From the NCBI RefSeq assembly GCF_002733835.1, contig NZ_NVWY01000002.1:50631-114630 (forward strand): a stretch of 64,000 nucleotides of DNA, written 5' to 3'. This DNA is from Alcanivorax sp. (GTDB lineage: Bacteria; Pseudomonadota; Gammaproteobacteria; Pseudomonadales; Alcanivoracaceae). The notes under the pieces were generated by a model that searched no databases, was not told where the DNA came from, and was given only the letters and a program-made list of their open reading frames with translations. This document shows, piece after piece, positions 57,011 through 64,000 of the stretch; position 1 is the first letter of the stretch; each line of letters starts with the position of its first letter. The position numbers and the translations under genes were made by a program.

Positions 57011-58269
57011 TACACTTCTCCCCCGGTACGACGCAGACGACGGCGAATGTTTGACTGAGTGACAAAGTAGTCAATCAGCGGCGCACACAGGTTACCGAAC
57101 AGAATTGCCAGCATGATGCCTTCCGGGAAGGCCGGGTTGATGACCCGGATCAGAACGGTCATCACACCAATCAGGGCACCGAAGATGTATTTACCGGTGT
57201 TGGTCATGGACGCAGACACAGGATCGGTAGCCATGAAAATCATGCCGAAGGCGAAACCGCCCACGCTCAGGTGCCAGTACCACGGCATGCCAAACATGGC
57301 GTTGGTCTCGGACCCGATAACGTTGAACAGCGCAGACATGCCCACCATGCCCAAGAACACGCCCAGCACAATGCGCCAGGAAGCGATCTTGGTCATCAAC
57401 AGGGCCGCGCCACCGATCAGGATAGCCAGAGTGGACGTCTCACCGATGCTGCCCTGGATGTTACCCAGGAAGGTATTCATCCAGCTCAGGCTGGCGGTCG
57501 CCGCCGCCGCGCCTTCAGTCAGGGCGTTACCGGTCAGGCCAGCCGCGTAGTTCAGGCTGCCAGAAGCGGCCAGAGACAGGGAGGTAGCGCCGGAGAAGTT
57601 GTCCACGGCGGTCCAGACTGCATCACCGGACATCTGCGCCGGGTAGGCAAAGTACAGGAACGCACGGCCAACCAATGCCGGGTTGAGGAAGTTCTTGCCG
57701 GTTCCCCCGAACACTTCCTTGCCGATAACGACACCAAAGGAAATCCCCAGGAAAACCTGCCACAGCGGAATGGACGGCGGCAGAATCAGGGTGAACAGAA
57801 TACCGGTCACGAAGAAGCCTTCGTTAACCTCATGGCCACGCTTCCACGCGAACAGGCCTTCCCAGATGAAACCACCCAGGTAGACGGTAATCAGAATAGG
57901 AATATAGTAGACCGCACCATGCAACACGTTGGCCCAGATACTGGCCGGATCAAACCCGGTCAGCGCTGCCACCAGGTCACTGCGCCAGCCGGCCAGCGGG
58001 CTGGCACCGAGCTCGGCAATCTGCAGGTTGGCCTGATAACCGGTGTTCCACAGACCGAACAGGATCGCCGGGAAGGTGCAGAACCACACCGTCATCATGA
58101 TCCGCTTCAGGTCGAGACCATCACGCACGTGGGCCGCGGAACGGGTCACCGAATCCGGGGTGTAGAGCATGGTGTCGAACATTTCGTAGAAGGTGTAATA
58201 CTTCTCGAATTTGCCACCCTCATGGAAATGGGGGGACACTTTGTCATCCAGAAACTTTCTCATACCCAT
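57010..58269 (-). CDS. nqrB: Na+-NQR subunit B
   Basis: 419 residues, ten membrane helices expected. The covalent FMN site is the Thr in [12 protein letters not shown]. Main Na+ translocating subunit with riboflavin and quinone sites. GGAGG lies seven bases before ATG 58269; two bases separate it from nqrA. Confidence 0.97.
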   Translation of the reverse strand: MGMRKFLDDKVSPHFHEGGKFEKYYTFYEMFDTMLYTPDSVTRSAAHVRDGLDLKRIMMTVWFCTFPAILFGLWNTGYQANLQIAELGASPLAGWRSDLVAALTGFDPASIWANVLHGAVYYIPILITVYLGGFIWEGLFAWKRGHEVNEGFFVTGILFTLILPPSIPLWQVFLGISFGVVIGKEVFGGTGKNFLNPALVGRAFLYFAYPAQMSGDAVWTAVDNFSGATSLSLAASGSLNYAAGLTGNALTEGAAAATASLSWMNTFLGNIQGSIGETSTLAILIGGAALLMTKIASWRIVLGVFLGMVGMSALFNVIGSETNAMFGMPWYWHLSVGGFAFGMIFMATDPVSASMTNTGKYIFGALIGVMTVLIRVINPAFPEGIMLAILFGNLCAPLIDYFVTQSNIRRRLRRTGGEV

Positions 58270-58271
58270 GC

Positions 58272-59618
58272 TCAGCCCTCCGCCTCAATCGTGGTCAGGT
58301 TGTCGCGCAGAATCGGACCGTATTCATATTTGCCCGGGCACACGAAAGTGCACAGGGACAGGTCTTCTTCCAGCAACTCCAGGGCACCGAGGGCCGTGGC
58401 GCTGTCAGTATCACCAACGACCAATGCGCGCAGCAGCTGCGTCGGCAGAATGTCCAGCGGCATCACTTCTTCATAGGCCCCCACCGGCACCATGGCACGC
58501 TCGGAGCCATTGGTGGTGGTGGTGAAATTGAAGCGCTTGCCCGGCATCAGCTTGGACAGGTAGATGTTCATCACCGAAAAACGGTTGGTGCCGGGTGAGA
58601 TGTAACCCAGCAGCTCGCGTTCATGGCCTTCACGCAGGGCCGTCAGCTGGCTGGTGGTGCGGCTCAACCAGGCCACCGGACCACGGGCGTTGTGGCCGTT
58701 CAACACAGAGCCGGATACCAGGCGGTTATCGCCACTTTTCAGCTCGCCCTGAACGAAATCGTCCACGCTGGCACCAACACGGGTGCGCAGGGCACGCGGT
58801 GTTTTTGCCTGCGGGCCGGTCAGCGCAACCACACGGGCGGAGCTGATCTTGCCGTCGGTGAACAGGTTGCCAATGGCAATCACGTCCTGATAACCCACGG
58901 ACCAGACGGTTTTCTTCAGGCCCACCGGATCCAGGTGATGAATGTGGGTGCCCACATTGCCTGCCGGGTGCTTGCCCGCAAACGCTTCTTCACGCACCTG
59001 GCCACCGGCAAAGCTCGGCAGGTCCGTATTCGGACCACGACACACCCATACCGGGCCGTCCGTCAAGCGGCTCAGCACCGCCAGACCATTGCGGAAGGCC
59101 TGTTCGTTTTCCTTGATCACCACCGCCGGGTCCAGCGCCAGGGGGTTGGTATCGAGAATGGAAACGAAAACGGAATTGGGGGTACTGCCCGGTGCGGGCA
59201 CCTTGCCGAACGGGCGGGTGCGCAGCAAGGTCCACTCACCGGAATCTACCAGCTGTTGCTGTACCGTTTCGCGGTCCAGAGAAGCCAGCTGTTCGGCAGA
59301 GTGAGAGGCGAAGGTGACTTCTTCTTCCTGGTCTGCCACTTCAATCACCACGGATTGAAGCACGCGCTTGTGACCACGATTGATCGCGATCACCTTGCCG
59401 GCAGCAGGAGCGGTGTATTTCACACCCTCGGTTTTCTTGTCCGTGAAGATCAGCTGGCCTTTCTTGACCACGTCTCCCTCGCGGACTTCCATAGTGGGTT
59501 TCATCCCCACATAGTCACCGCCGAGCACGGCAACAGAACGAACCTGATGACCTTCCTCAATCGTCTGGCGCGGTGCACCAGCGATGGGCAGATCAAGGCC
59601 CTTCCTGATTTTAATCAT
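58272..59618 (-). CDS. nqrA: Na+-NQR subunit A
   Basis: 448 residues, peripheral cytoplasmic subunit. [16 protein letters not shown] is the invariant start, and the ubiquinone-associated C-terminal half is full length. First gene of nqrABCDEF. The complete operon means this cell couples NADH oxidation to Na+ export, as is common in marine bacteria. Confidence 0.97.
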   Translation of the reverse strand: MIKIRKGLDLPIAGAPRQTIEEGHQVRSVAVLGGDYVGMKPTMEVREGDVVKKGQLIFTDKKTEGVKYTAPAAGKVIAINRGHKRVLQSVVIEVADQEEEVTFASHSAEQLASLDRETVQQQLVDSGEWTLLRTRPFGKVPAPGSTPNSVFVSILDTNPLALDPAVVIKENEQAFRNGLAVLSRLTDGPVWVCRGPNTDLPSFAGGQVREEAFAGKHPAGNVGTHIHHLDPVGLKKTVWSVGYQDVIAIGNLFTDGKISSARVVALTGPQAKTPRALRTRVGASVDDFVQGELKSGDNRLVSGSVLNGHNARGPVAWLSRTTSQLTALREGHERELLGYISPGTNRFSVMNIYLSKLMPGKRFNFTTTTNGSERAMVPVGAYEEVMPLDILPTQLLRALVVGDTDSATALGALELLEEDLSLCTFVCPGKYEYGPILRDNLTTIEAEG

Positions 59619-59750
59619 AGTTTCTCGCCCACGTTGCGTGTTGCTGAAGTCGAGGCACACCCCCGGATCGCCCTGAAAAACAGGGAATTACCGGGGATGT
59701 TCGCAAATTCCGGAATATGCAATGGATGCCGACAAAAACCCGGCGGGCAC

Positions 59751-59779
59751 ATTATAAAGTCGTACCTGCCTGTTCGCCA
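59751..59779 (-). promoter_or_regulatory. Likely nqr operon promoter
   Basis: On the minus strand TGGCGA (59779-59774), 17-base spacer, TATAAT (59756-59751). It leaves a leader of about 125 bases containing a small CCCTG-AAAAA-CAGGG hairpin (59671-59685). Confidence 0.6.
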
Positions 59780-59852
59780 GCACCGCCAGACCCGCCTTTT
59801 GTCGCATGGAACCATCTTGGTGCAACTTAAAAACGGGAAATGCACCGAAAAA

Positions 59853-59871
59853 AAGCCCGCGGGGCGGGCTT
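59853..59871 (-). terminator. Terminator of the GAPDH gene
   Basis: AAGCCCGC/GCGGGCTT stem with a 3-base loop, followed by seven T residues on the minus strand, 15 bases after the stop codon. Confidence 0.9.
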
Positions 59872-59885
59872 CTTCATTCCGGGGT

Positions 59886-61325
59886 TCAGTCCTTTGGATA
59901 CACCGGGAATTCCACCCCGGAGATCTGCTGCAGGATACGCAGCACCTGGCAGCTGTAGCCGAACTCGTTGTCGTACCACACATACAGCACGCAGTGGCGG
60001 CCATTCACGATGGTCGCTTCCGCGTCGATCACGGAGGCGTGACGAGAGCCGACGAAATCCGTAGACACGGCATCCGGGCTGCTCACGAAATCCACCTGGC
60101 GCTGCAATGGAGAATGCAGACTTACCCAACGCAGGTAATCGTTGAGCTCTTCCAGGGTGGTTTCCTTGCCCAGAGTCAGGTTCAGGATCGCCATGGACAC
60201 GTTCGGGGTTGGAACGCGGATGGAGTTACCGGTCAGCTTACCGTCCAGATTCGGCAATACCTTGGTGGCCGCAGTGGCTGCACCGGTTTCAGTCAGCACC
60301 ATGTTCAGGGGTGCAGAACGACCACGACGGGGACCTTTGTGGAAGTTATCCAGCAGGTTCTGGTCGTTGGTGTAGGAGTGCACGGTTTCCACGTGGCCAA
60401 ACTCGATACCAAACTTGTCTTCCAGCGCTTTCAGCGGCGGAACGATAGCATTGGTGGTGCAGCTGGCAGCAGAAATGATCTTGTCGCTGTCCTGGATCAG
60501 ATCATTGTTCACGCCGTGAACGATGTTCTTCATGTTGCCCTTGCCCGGCGCCGTCAACATCACGCGGGAAACACCGTTGCACTGCAGGTGCTGGGACAGG
60601 CCTTCTTCATCGCGCCACTTGCCGGTGTTATCGATCACCACGGCATTGCTGATGCCGTAAGCGGTGTAATCGATGGACGACGGGTCGCTGGAGTAGATCA
60701 CCTTGATGAAGTTGCCATTGGCGATGATCGCGTTCTCTTCTTCGTCCACGGCAATGGTGCCGGCGAACGGGCCATGAACGGAGTCACGGCGCAGCAGGCT
60801 GGCGCGCTTGTGCAGATCACCCTTGCCAGACTCGCGTACCACAATAGCCTTCAGGCGCAGGCCATCGCCGGAACCGGCTTTTTCGATCAGCAGGCGGGCC
60901 AGAATTCGGCCGATACGACCGAAGCCGTACAGCACCACATCGGTACGCTCAGGCATGCCAACCTTGCTGCTCACCGCTTCTGCCAACTCCTCGCGCACGT
61001 AGTCTTCAATAGACAGGCCGCGATTGTCTTTCTTGTACTCCACCGCCAGTTTGCCGATATCAATACGGCAAGGGCCGAGATCCGACTTCACCACTTCCTG
61101 AAGAATCGGGAAGGTATCGACCACAGACAGCTCGGAGTCCTCGACCTGCTTGACGAAACGGTGGCTCTTCAGAATCTGGATAACAGACTTGTTGACCAGG
61201 GAACGGCTGTACACGGTCGTGGTAACGTTCTTTTCACGATGCAGGCGGCCGATCATGGGGATCATGGCTTCTGCAATCTCTTCGCGGTTTTTCCAGCGTC
61301 CGAAATGGTCTTCCAGTTTGCTCAC
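59886..61325 (-). CDS. Glyceraldehyde-3-phosphate dehydrogenase, long form
   Basis: 479 residues, about 140 longer than ordinary GapA. The NAD(P) domain starts near residue 128 (VVLYGFGRIGRILARLL), after an N-terminal helical extension seen in this GAPDH branch. The catalytic Cys is in SAASCTTNAIVP near 288 and the His in HSYTNDQNLLD. Position beside nqr is the same as in Pseudomonas. The direction of catalysis (glycolytic or gluconeogenic) cannot be told. For a hydrocarbon degrader a gluconeogenic role is reasonable. The start is GTG 61325 with AGAGGG upstream. Confidence 0.93.
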   Translation of the reverse strand: MSKLEDHFGRWKNREEIAEAMIPMIGRLHREKNVTTTVYSRSLVNKSVIQILKSHRFVKQVEDSELSVVDTFPILQEVVKSDLGPCRIDIGKLAVEYKKDNRGLSIEDYVREELAEAVSSKVGMPERTDVVLYGFGRIGRILARLLIEKAGSGDGLRLKAIVVRESGKGDLHKRASLLRRDSVHGPFAGTIAVDEEENAIIANGNFIKVIYSSDPSSIDYTAYGISNAVVIDNTGKWRDEEGLSQHLQCNGVSRVMLTAPGKGNMKNIVHGVNNDLIQDSDKIISAASCTTNAIVPPLKALEDKFGIEFGHVETVHSYTNDQNLLDNFHKGPRRGRSAPLNMVLTETGAATAATKVLPNLDGKLTGNSIRVPTPNVSMAILNLTLGKETTLEELNDYLRWVSLHSPLQRQVDFVSSPDAVSTDFVGSRHASVIDAEATIVNGRHCVLYVWYDNEFGYSCQVLRILQQISGVEFPVYPKD

Positions 61326-61417
61326 GGAGATGGCCCTCTCAGTTTGGGTTCAGGCGGCGGAAAGCGGCGTCATTGCCCTGCTTCCTGGCCCACCTGCGGT
61401 GGTGGAGTTCGGGGCGC

Positions 61418-61430
61418 GCATAATAGCGCC
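61418..61430 (-). promoter_or_regulatory. -10-like box upstream of GAPDH
   Basis: GGCGC-TATTAT-GC on the minus strand, about 95 bases before the GAPDH start. The same 13 bases occur upstream of comEC at 39434-39446. No strong -35 box. Confidence 0.35.
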
Positions 61431-61528
61431 AAAAAGCGGCTTTATCCACCCGGGTTACGGGGATATTGCGCGCTACAAGCCCAGGGAGCCGGCCCTGTCG
61501 GAAACAAACCGCTAATACATCAGCCTTA

Positions 61529-62125
61529 TCATCCCGCAGGCGGTGCCTGCAAAGCGGTGGCAACCTGTTCACGCAGCACCGGCACCACCTCGTCGTCAAA
61601 CCAGGGCCGCTGGCGCAGCCACAGGCGATTGCGGGGGCTGGGATGGGGCAACGGGAAAAAACCCGCCTCCAGCGCCCGGGCAAAATGGCGCACATTGTCG
61701 GTGAGGGTTTTACCCGGCTCCGGCAGGTAATAGCGTTGGGCGTACTGCCCCACCAGCAACGTCAGGCGCCGGTTCGGCAACTCCGCCAGCAACCGGTCGT
61801 GCCATTGGGGGGCACATTCCGGGCGCGGCGGCAGATCACCGCCCTTTCCGCGCCCCGGGTAGCACAGCCCCATGGGCACAATCGCCACCTGGTCCGCGTC
61901 GTAGAACGTTTCAGGGCTGATCTGCAGCCAGTCTCGTAAACGCTCACCGGACGGGTCATTCCAGGGGATACCGGTTTCATGAACACGGGTCCCCGGCGCC
62001 TGGCCCACAATCAATAACCGAGCGCCCTCCCCGGCCTGTACCACCGGCCGCGGCCCCAGTGGCAGGTGCGGCTCACACAGCCGGCAAGCGTGTACCTCTT
62101 CCAGCAGGTCAATCAGCTGCGTCAT
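61529..62125 (-). CDS. Uracil-DNA glycosylase family protein
   Basis: 198 residues. The water-activating motif region reads VGQAPGTRVHETGIPWNDP and the late motif LPHPSPRNRLWLRQRPWF carries the catalytic-type His. A CRLC pair at residues 14-17 recalls the iron-sulfur UDG families, but the other two cluster cysteines are not evident, so a cluster is unlikely. Activity on uracil is not assured. It overlaps the tesB stop by four bases. Confidence 0.85.
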   Translation of the reverse strand: MTQLIDLLEEVHACRLCEPHLPLGPRPVVQAGEGARLLIVGQAPGTRVHETGIPWNDPSGERLRDWLQISPETFYDADQVAIVPMGLCYPGRGKGGDLPPRPECAPQWHDRLLAELPNRRLTLLVGQYAQRYYLPEPGKTLTDNVRHFARALEAGFFPLPHPSPRNRLWLRQRPWFDDEVVPVLREQVATALQAPPAG

Positions 62126-63000
62126 TCCGCCGGGCTGTCAGAGGGGTGCAAACGCATCAGCCCTTCCTGGGCCACCGACGCCACCAGAGTGCCGTCCTGG
62201 CGGTAGATGGAACCAAAGTTCAGGCCACGGGAACCGCCTGCGAAAGGACTATCACTGCGATACAGCAGCCATTCATCAATACGGAAGTCCTCATGGAACC
62301 ACATGGCGTGGTCGATACTGGCGCACTGCACATTGGGCTGCCAGAAATTCATCCCGTGGGGCAGCATGGCGGTGCCCATCAGGCCGAAATCCGAGCAATA
62401 GGCCAGCAGCGCACGCTGGGTCATGGGGTCTGCATCTACCCGATCCACCACCCGAAACCAGACTTCCCGGATCGGCGCCTTGGGCTCCGAAGAAATGGAA
62501 TCTTTCGGCGTTACCGGGCGGAATTCCACCGGGCGCTCGGTCAGGAAATCCTGCCGGTACTGCTCAGGTAAACGATCCACCAACTTCATGCGAATCGCCT
62601 CATCATTTTCCAGCCCCTCCGGGCCCGGCACGTCCGGCATGGGCGCCTGGTGGCAAACGCCCTCCTCGGCCACCTGGTAAGACACCGCCAGAGAAAAAAT
62701 CGGCCGGCCATGCTGGATCGCGTTCACCCGGCGTGTGGTGAAACTCTTGCCGTCACGGATACGGTCCACGTCATAGACAATCGGTATATTGAAGTCCCCC
62801 GGGCGCAGAAAATAGGCATGCAGCGAATGGACCTGCCGCGTGTCATCCACCGTCCGCGAGGCGGCCAGCAGCGCCTGCCCGGCCACCAGGCCACCAAACA
62901 CACTGCGTTGGCCATTGGCCTCGCTCTGCCCGCGAAACAAATTGTTCTCCAGCTGCTCCAGATCAAACAGACCCATCAGCTCCCGAACCGGTGCTTTCAT
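62122..63000 (-). CDS. tesB: Acyl-CoA thioesterase II
   Basis: 292 residues, double hot-dog fold. SVFGGLVAGQALLAASRTV, SLHAYFLRPGDFNIPIVYDV and TTRRVNAIQHGRPIFSLAVS mark the first half. The catalytic Asp is probably in CASIDHAMWFHEDFRID. Cleaves medium/long acyl-CoA. ATG 63000 has GAGG seven bases upstream. Fits a lipid-rich metabolism. Confidence 0.94.
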   Translation of the reverse strand: MKAPVRELMGLFDLEQLENNLFRGQSEANGQRSVFGGLVAGQALLAASRTVDDTRQVHSLHAYFLRPGDFNIPIVYDVDRIRDGKSFTTRRVNAIQHGRPIFSLAVSYQVAEEGVCHQAPMPDVPGPEGLENDEAIRMKLVDRLPEQYRQDFLTERPVEFRPVTPKDSISSEPKAPIREVWFRVVDRVDADPMTQRALLAYCSDFGLMGTAMLPHGMNFWQPNVQCASIDHAMWFHEDFRIDEWLLYRSDSPFAGGSRGLNFGSIYRQDGTLVASVAQEGLMRLHPSDSPAE

Positions 63001-63111
63001 AGCCAATCCTCAGCGCAATAAAACCAATGGCCGTCATACTACCTGCAACTCAAAAAAAAATTGAGATTGACGGCATACTGGAAAGTAGGCAGGCGCAATA
63101 GCGGATACAGC

Positions 63112-63141
63112 TTGTTTGCTTGGCAATAAATTGCCTAATAT
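63112..63141 (+). promoter_or_regulatory. Promoter with a 14-bp palindrome in its spacer
   Basis: TTGTTT (63112-63117), 18 bases, TAATAT (63136-63141). The spacer holds GGCAATAAATTGCC (63122-63135), a perfect inverted repeat with a 2-base centre, placed where a repressor would block RNA polymerase. About 50 bases before the collagen-like gene. Confidence 0.45.
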
Positions 63142-63195
63142 ATGCACAACGACGAAAGAAGGCCTGACCTTCTGCATCTCTTGGGGGACAATCTG

Positions 63196-64000
63196 ATGCT
63201 TCAATCACTCCGCCATTGCCTGACGGCAGTGGTGTTTCTCTGCGCGTTTTCAACACCTTCCGCTTATGCGGAGGTTCCTTCCCGCCTGGTCGTGCAGGGG
63301 TATCTCACTGATATCAGCACGCTGCGCCCCCTGCACGGTACCTTTGATGTGGTGGTTACCCTTTACGATATGTCCGGGCGAACCACGGACTATCAAACCG
63401 CTGGCGGCACAGTCACCGACCCCCAGGGGCTCGGGGCGGTACTGTGGACTGAAACCCAGGTAATTACCGCAGAAGACGGCCGCTATAGCGTGGTTCTCGG
63501 CGACGACGCCAGCAACCCGCTACCCGAGGATTTACTCGGCAGCGATCAGGTAGAACTGGGCCTGGCCATCGATGGCGACAGCGAAATGACGCCACGCCTT
63601 GCGGTTACCACCGGTAGCGTCCCCTACGCCTTGCAGGCGCGTGAAGCCGAACAAGTTAATGGCGACATAACACCGCGCACAATCAGCATCGCCGATGACC
63701 TTGTCATTAATGAATTCGGCGAGTGGGTTGGGCCGGATAGCGGATTGATTGGCCCCAAGGGTGATACCGGTGACGCGGGGCCTCCTGGCGCAGACGGTGT
63801 TGATGGCGCAACTGGCCCCAAAGGGGATACCGGCGCCCAGGGGCCTGCGGGTCCCGTCGGTGACACTGGCGCAGTCGGACCGCAAGGCCCTGCCGGCCCG
63901 CAAGGTCCTACCGGTGCTGATGGCGCCACCGGACCCAAAGGGGATACCGGCGCCCAGGGGCCCGCGGGTCCCGTCGGTGACACTGGCGCAGTTGGACCGC
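63196..64000 (+). CDS. Secreted collagen-like (Gly-X-Y) protein, C-terminus outside window
   Basis: 268 codons visible. ATG 63196 has GGGGGA upstream. Signal peptide ends near STPSAYA (residue 25). Residues about 26-180 are a beta-rich head ([46 protein letters not shown]) of the kind found before bacterial collagen or tail-fibre-like stalks. From about residue 185 Gly-X-Y triplets run to the window edge ([19 protein letters not shown] and similar). There is no visible neighbour to assign a role; surface adhesion or a stalk is plausible. Confidence 0.88.
   Translation, partial: MLQSLRHCLTAVVFLCAFSTPSAYAEVPSRLVVQGYLTDISTLRPLHGTFDVVVTLYDMSGRTTDYQTAGGTVTDPQGLGAVLWTETQVITAEDGRYSVVLGDDASNPLPEDLLGSDQVELGLAIDGDSEMTPRLAVTTGSVPYALQAREAEQVNGDITPRTISIADDLVINEFGEWVGPDSGLIGPKGDTGDAGPPGADGVDGATGPKGDTGAQGPAGPVGDTGAVGPQGPAGPQGPTGADGATGPKGDTGAQGPAGPVGDTGAVGP
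63815..64000 (+). repeat. 117-bp tandem repeat inside the collagen-like gene
   Basis: The block beginning CCCAAAGGGGATACCGG near 63817 returns at 63934 with two silent changes in about 67 bases. The period of 117 bases equals 13 Gly-X-Y triplets. The array continues past the window edge. Confidence 0.85.

Noticed and set aside
58623..61730. A plus-strand open frame of over 1000 codons opposite nqrA and the GAPDH gene
   Set aside because: It runs antisense to two intact, well-recognised genes and across their gap. Its composition is that of a mirrored GC-rich gene and it shows no domain.
63532..63983. Gly/Pro-rich minus-strand frames opposite the collagen-like gene
   Set aside because: Gly-X-Y codon periodicity gives Pro/Gly-rich mirror frames; the plus-strand gene has a signal peptide and ribosome binding site.

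Overview
The window is a GC-rich gammaproteobacterial chromosome segment. Gene order in its central and right parts follows the Pseudomonas-type layout: tatD-pilZ-holB-tmk-mltG-pabC-fabF-acpP-fabG-fabD-plsX-rpmF-yceD-maf-sppA-HAD-rluC-rne-murB-ptp-kdsB-lpxK, then exbD/exbB-comEC, lolD/lolC, and nqr next to a long GAPDH. A complete sodium-pumping Nqr operon, lipid-handling enzymes, and no tRNA, rRNA, phage or IS genes point to a marine oceanospirillalean such as Alcanivorax or a close relative. This placement is inferred from synteny and protein style, not from a database search.

Layout. 1-5.9 kb: assimilatory nitrate block with nirB (cut by the window edge), a divergent nitrate transporter and a PP2C-kinase fusion. 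The divergent gap carries two facing sigma-54 promoters and NtrC-like sites. 5.9-11 kb: TetR regulator, DUF1285 protein, class V aminotransferase, a degenerate papain-fold protein and a secreted trypsin-like protease with a GlyGly-CTERM tail. 11.2-23.2 kb: rmuC, tatD, pilZ, holB, tmk, mltG, then fatty-acid synthesis genes and rpmF-yceD. 23.3-30.6 kb: maf, sppA, HAD phosphatase, rluC and divergent rne with a long leader. 30.9-42.1 kb: murB, tyrosine phosphatase, kdsB, lpxK, msbA, exbD, exbB, comEC, DUF2062 protein, lolD and a single LolC/E permease. 42.3-51.9 kb: a secreted protein of unknown function, agmatine-to-putrescine genes (aguA, aguB), a deacetylase-fold protein, glycosyltransferase, sulfotransferase, GDPD, patatin and a GNAT-C39 fusion. 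52.2-63 kb: nqrABCDEF-apbE-nqrM, GAPDH, a uracil-DNA glycosylase-like gene and tesB. 63.2-64 kb: start of a secreted collagen-like protein, cut by the window edge.

The most unusual signal is not a gene. At least six intergenic sites carry short arrays with a strict 7-bp period, built from different but related heptamers: TAGCTTC, GCGTCCG, TAGCTCG, AAGTTNA and NNNCGAR or its complement. Some are perfect direct arrays of 7 to 10 copies. Others are inverted pairs able to form a hairpin, and two lie inside REP-like inverted repeats. Most begin at, or a few bases after, the stop codon of a housekeeping gene. One fills the slot between lpxK and kdsB where relatives keep the small ycaR gene. They resemble in form the heptanucleotide STRR repeats of cyanobacteria, but I know of no description of this set.

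Other points worth attention are a TetR operator whose half recurs at the acpP promoter, a papain-fold protein that seems to have lost its catalytic residues, a probable LolDF-type lipoprotein exporter, and an rne start site closed by a hairpin.
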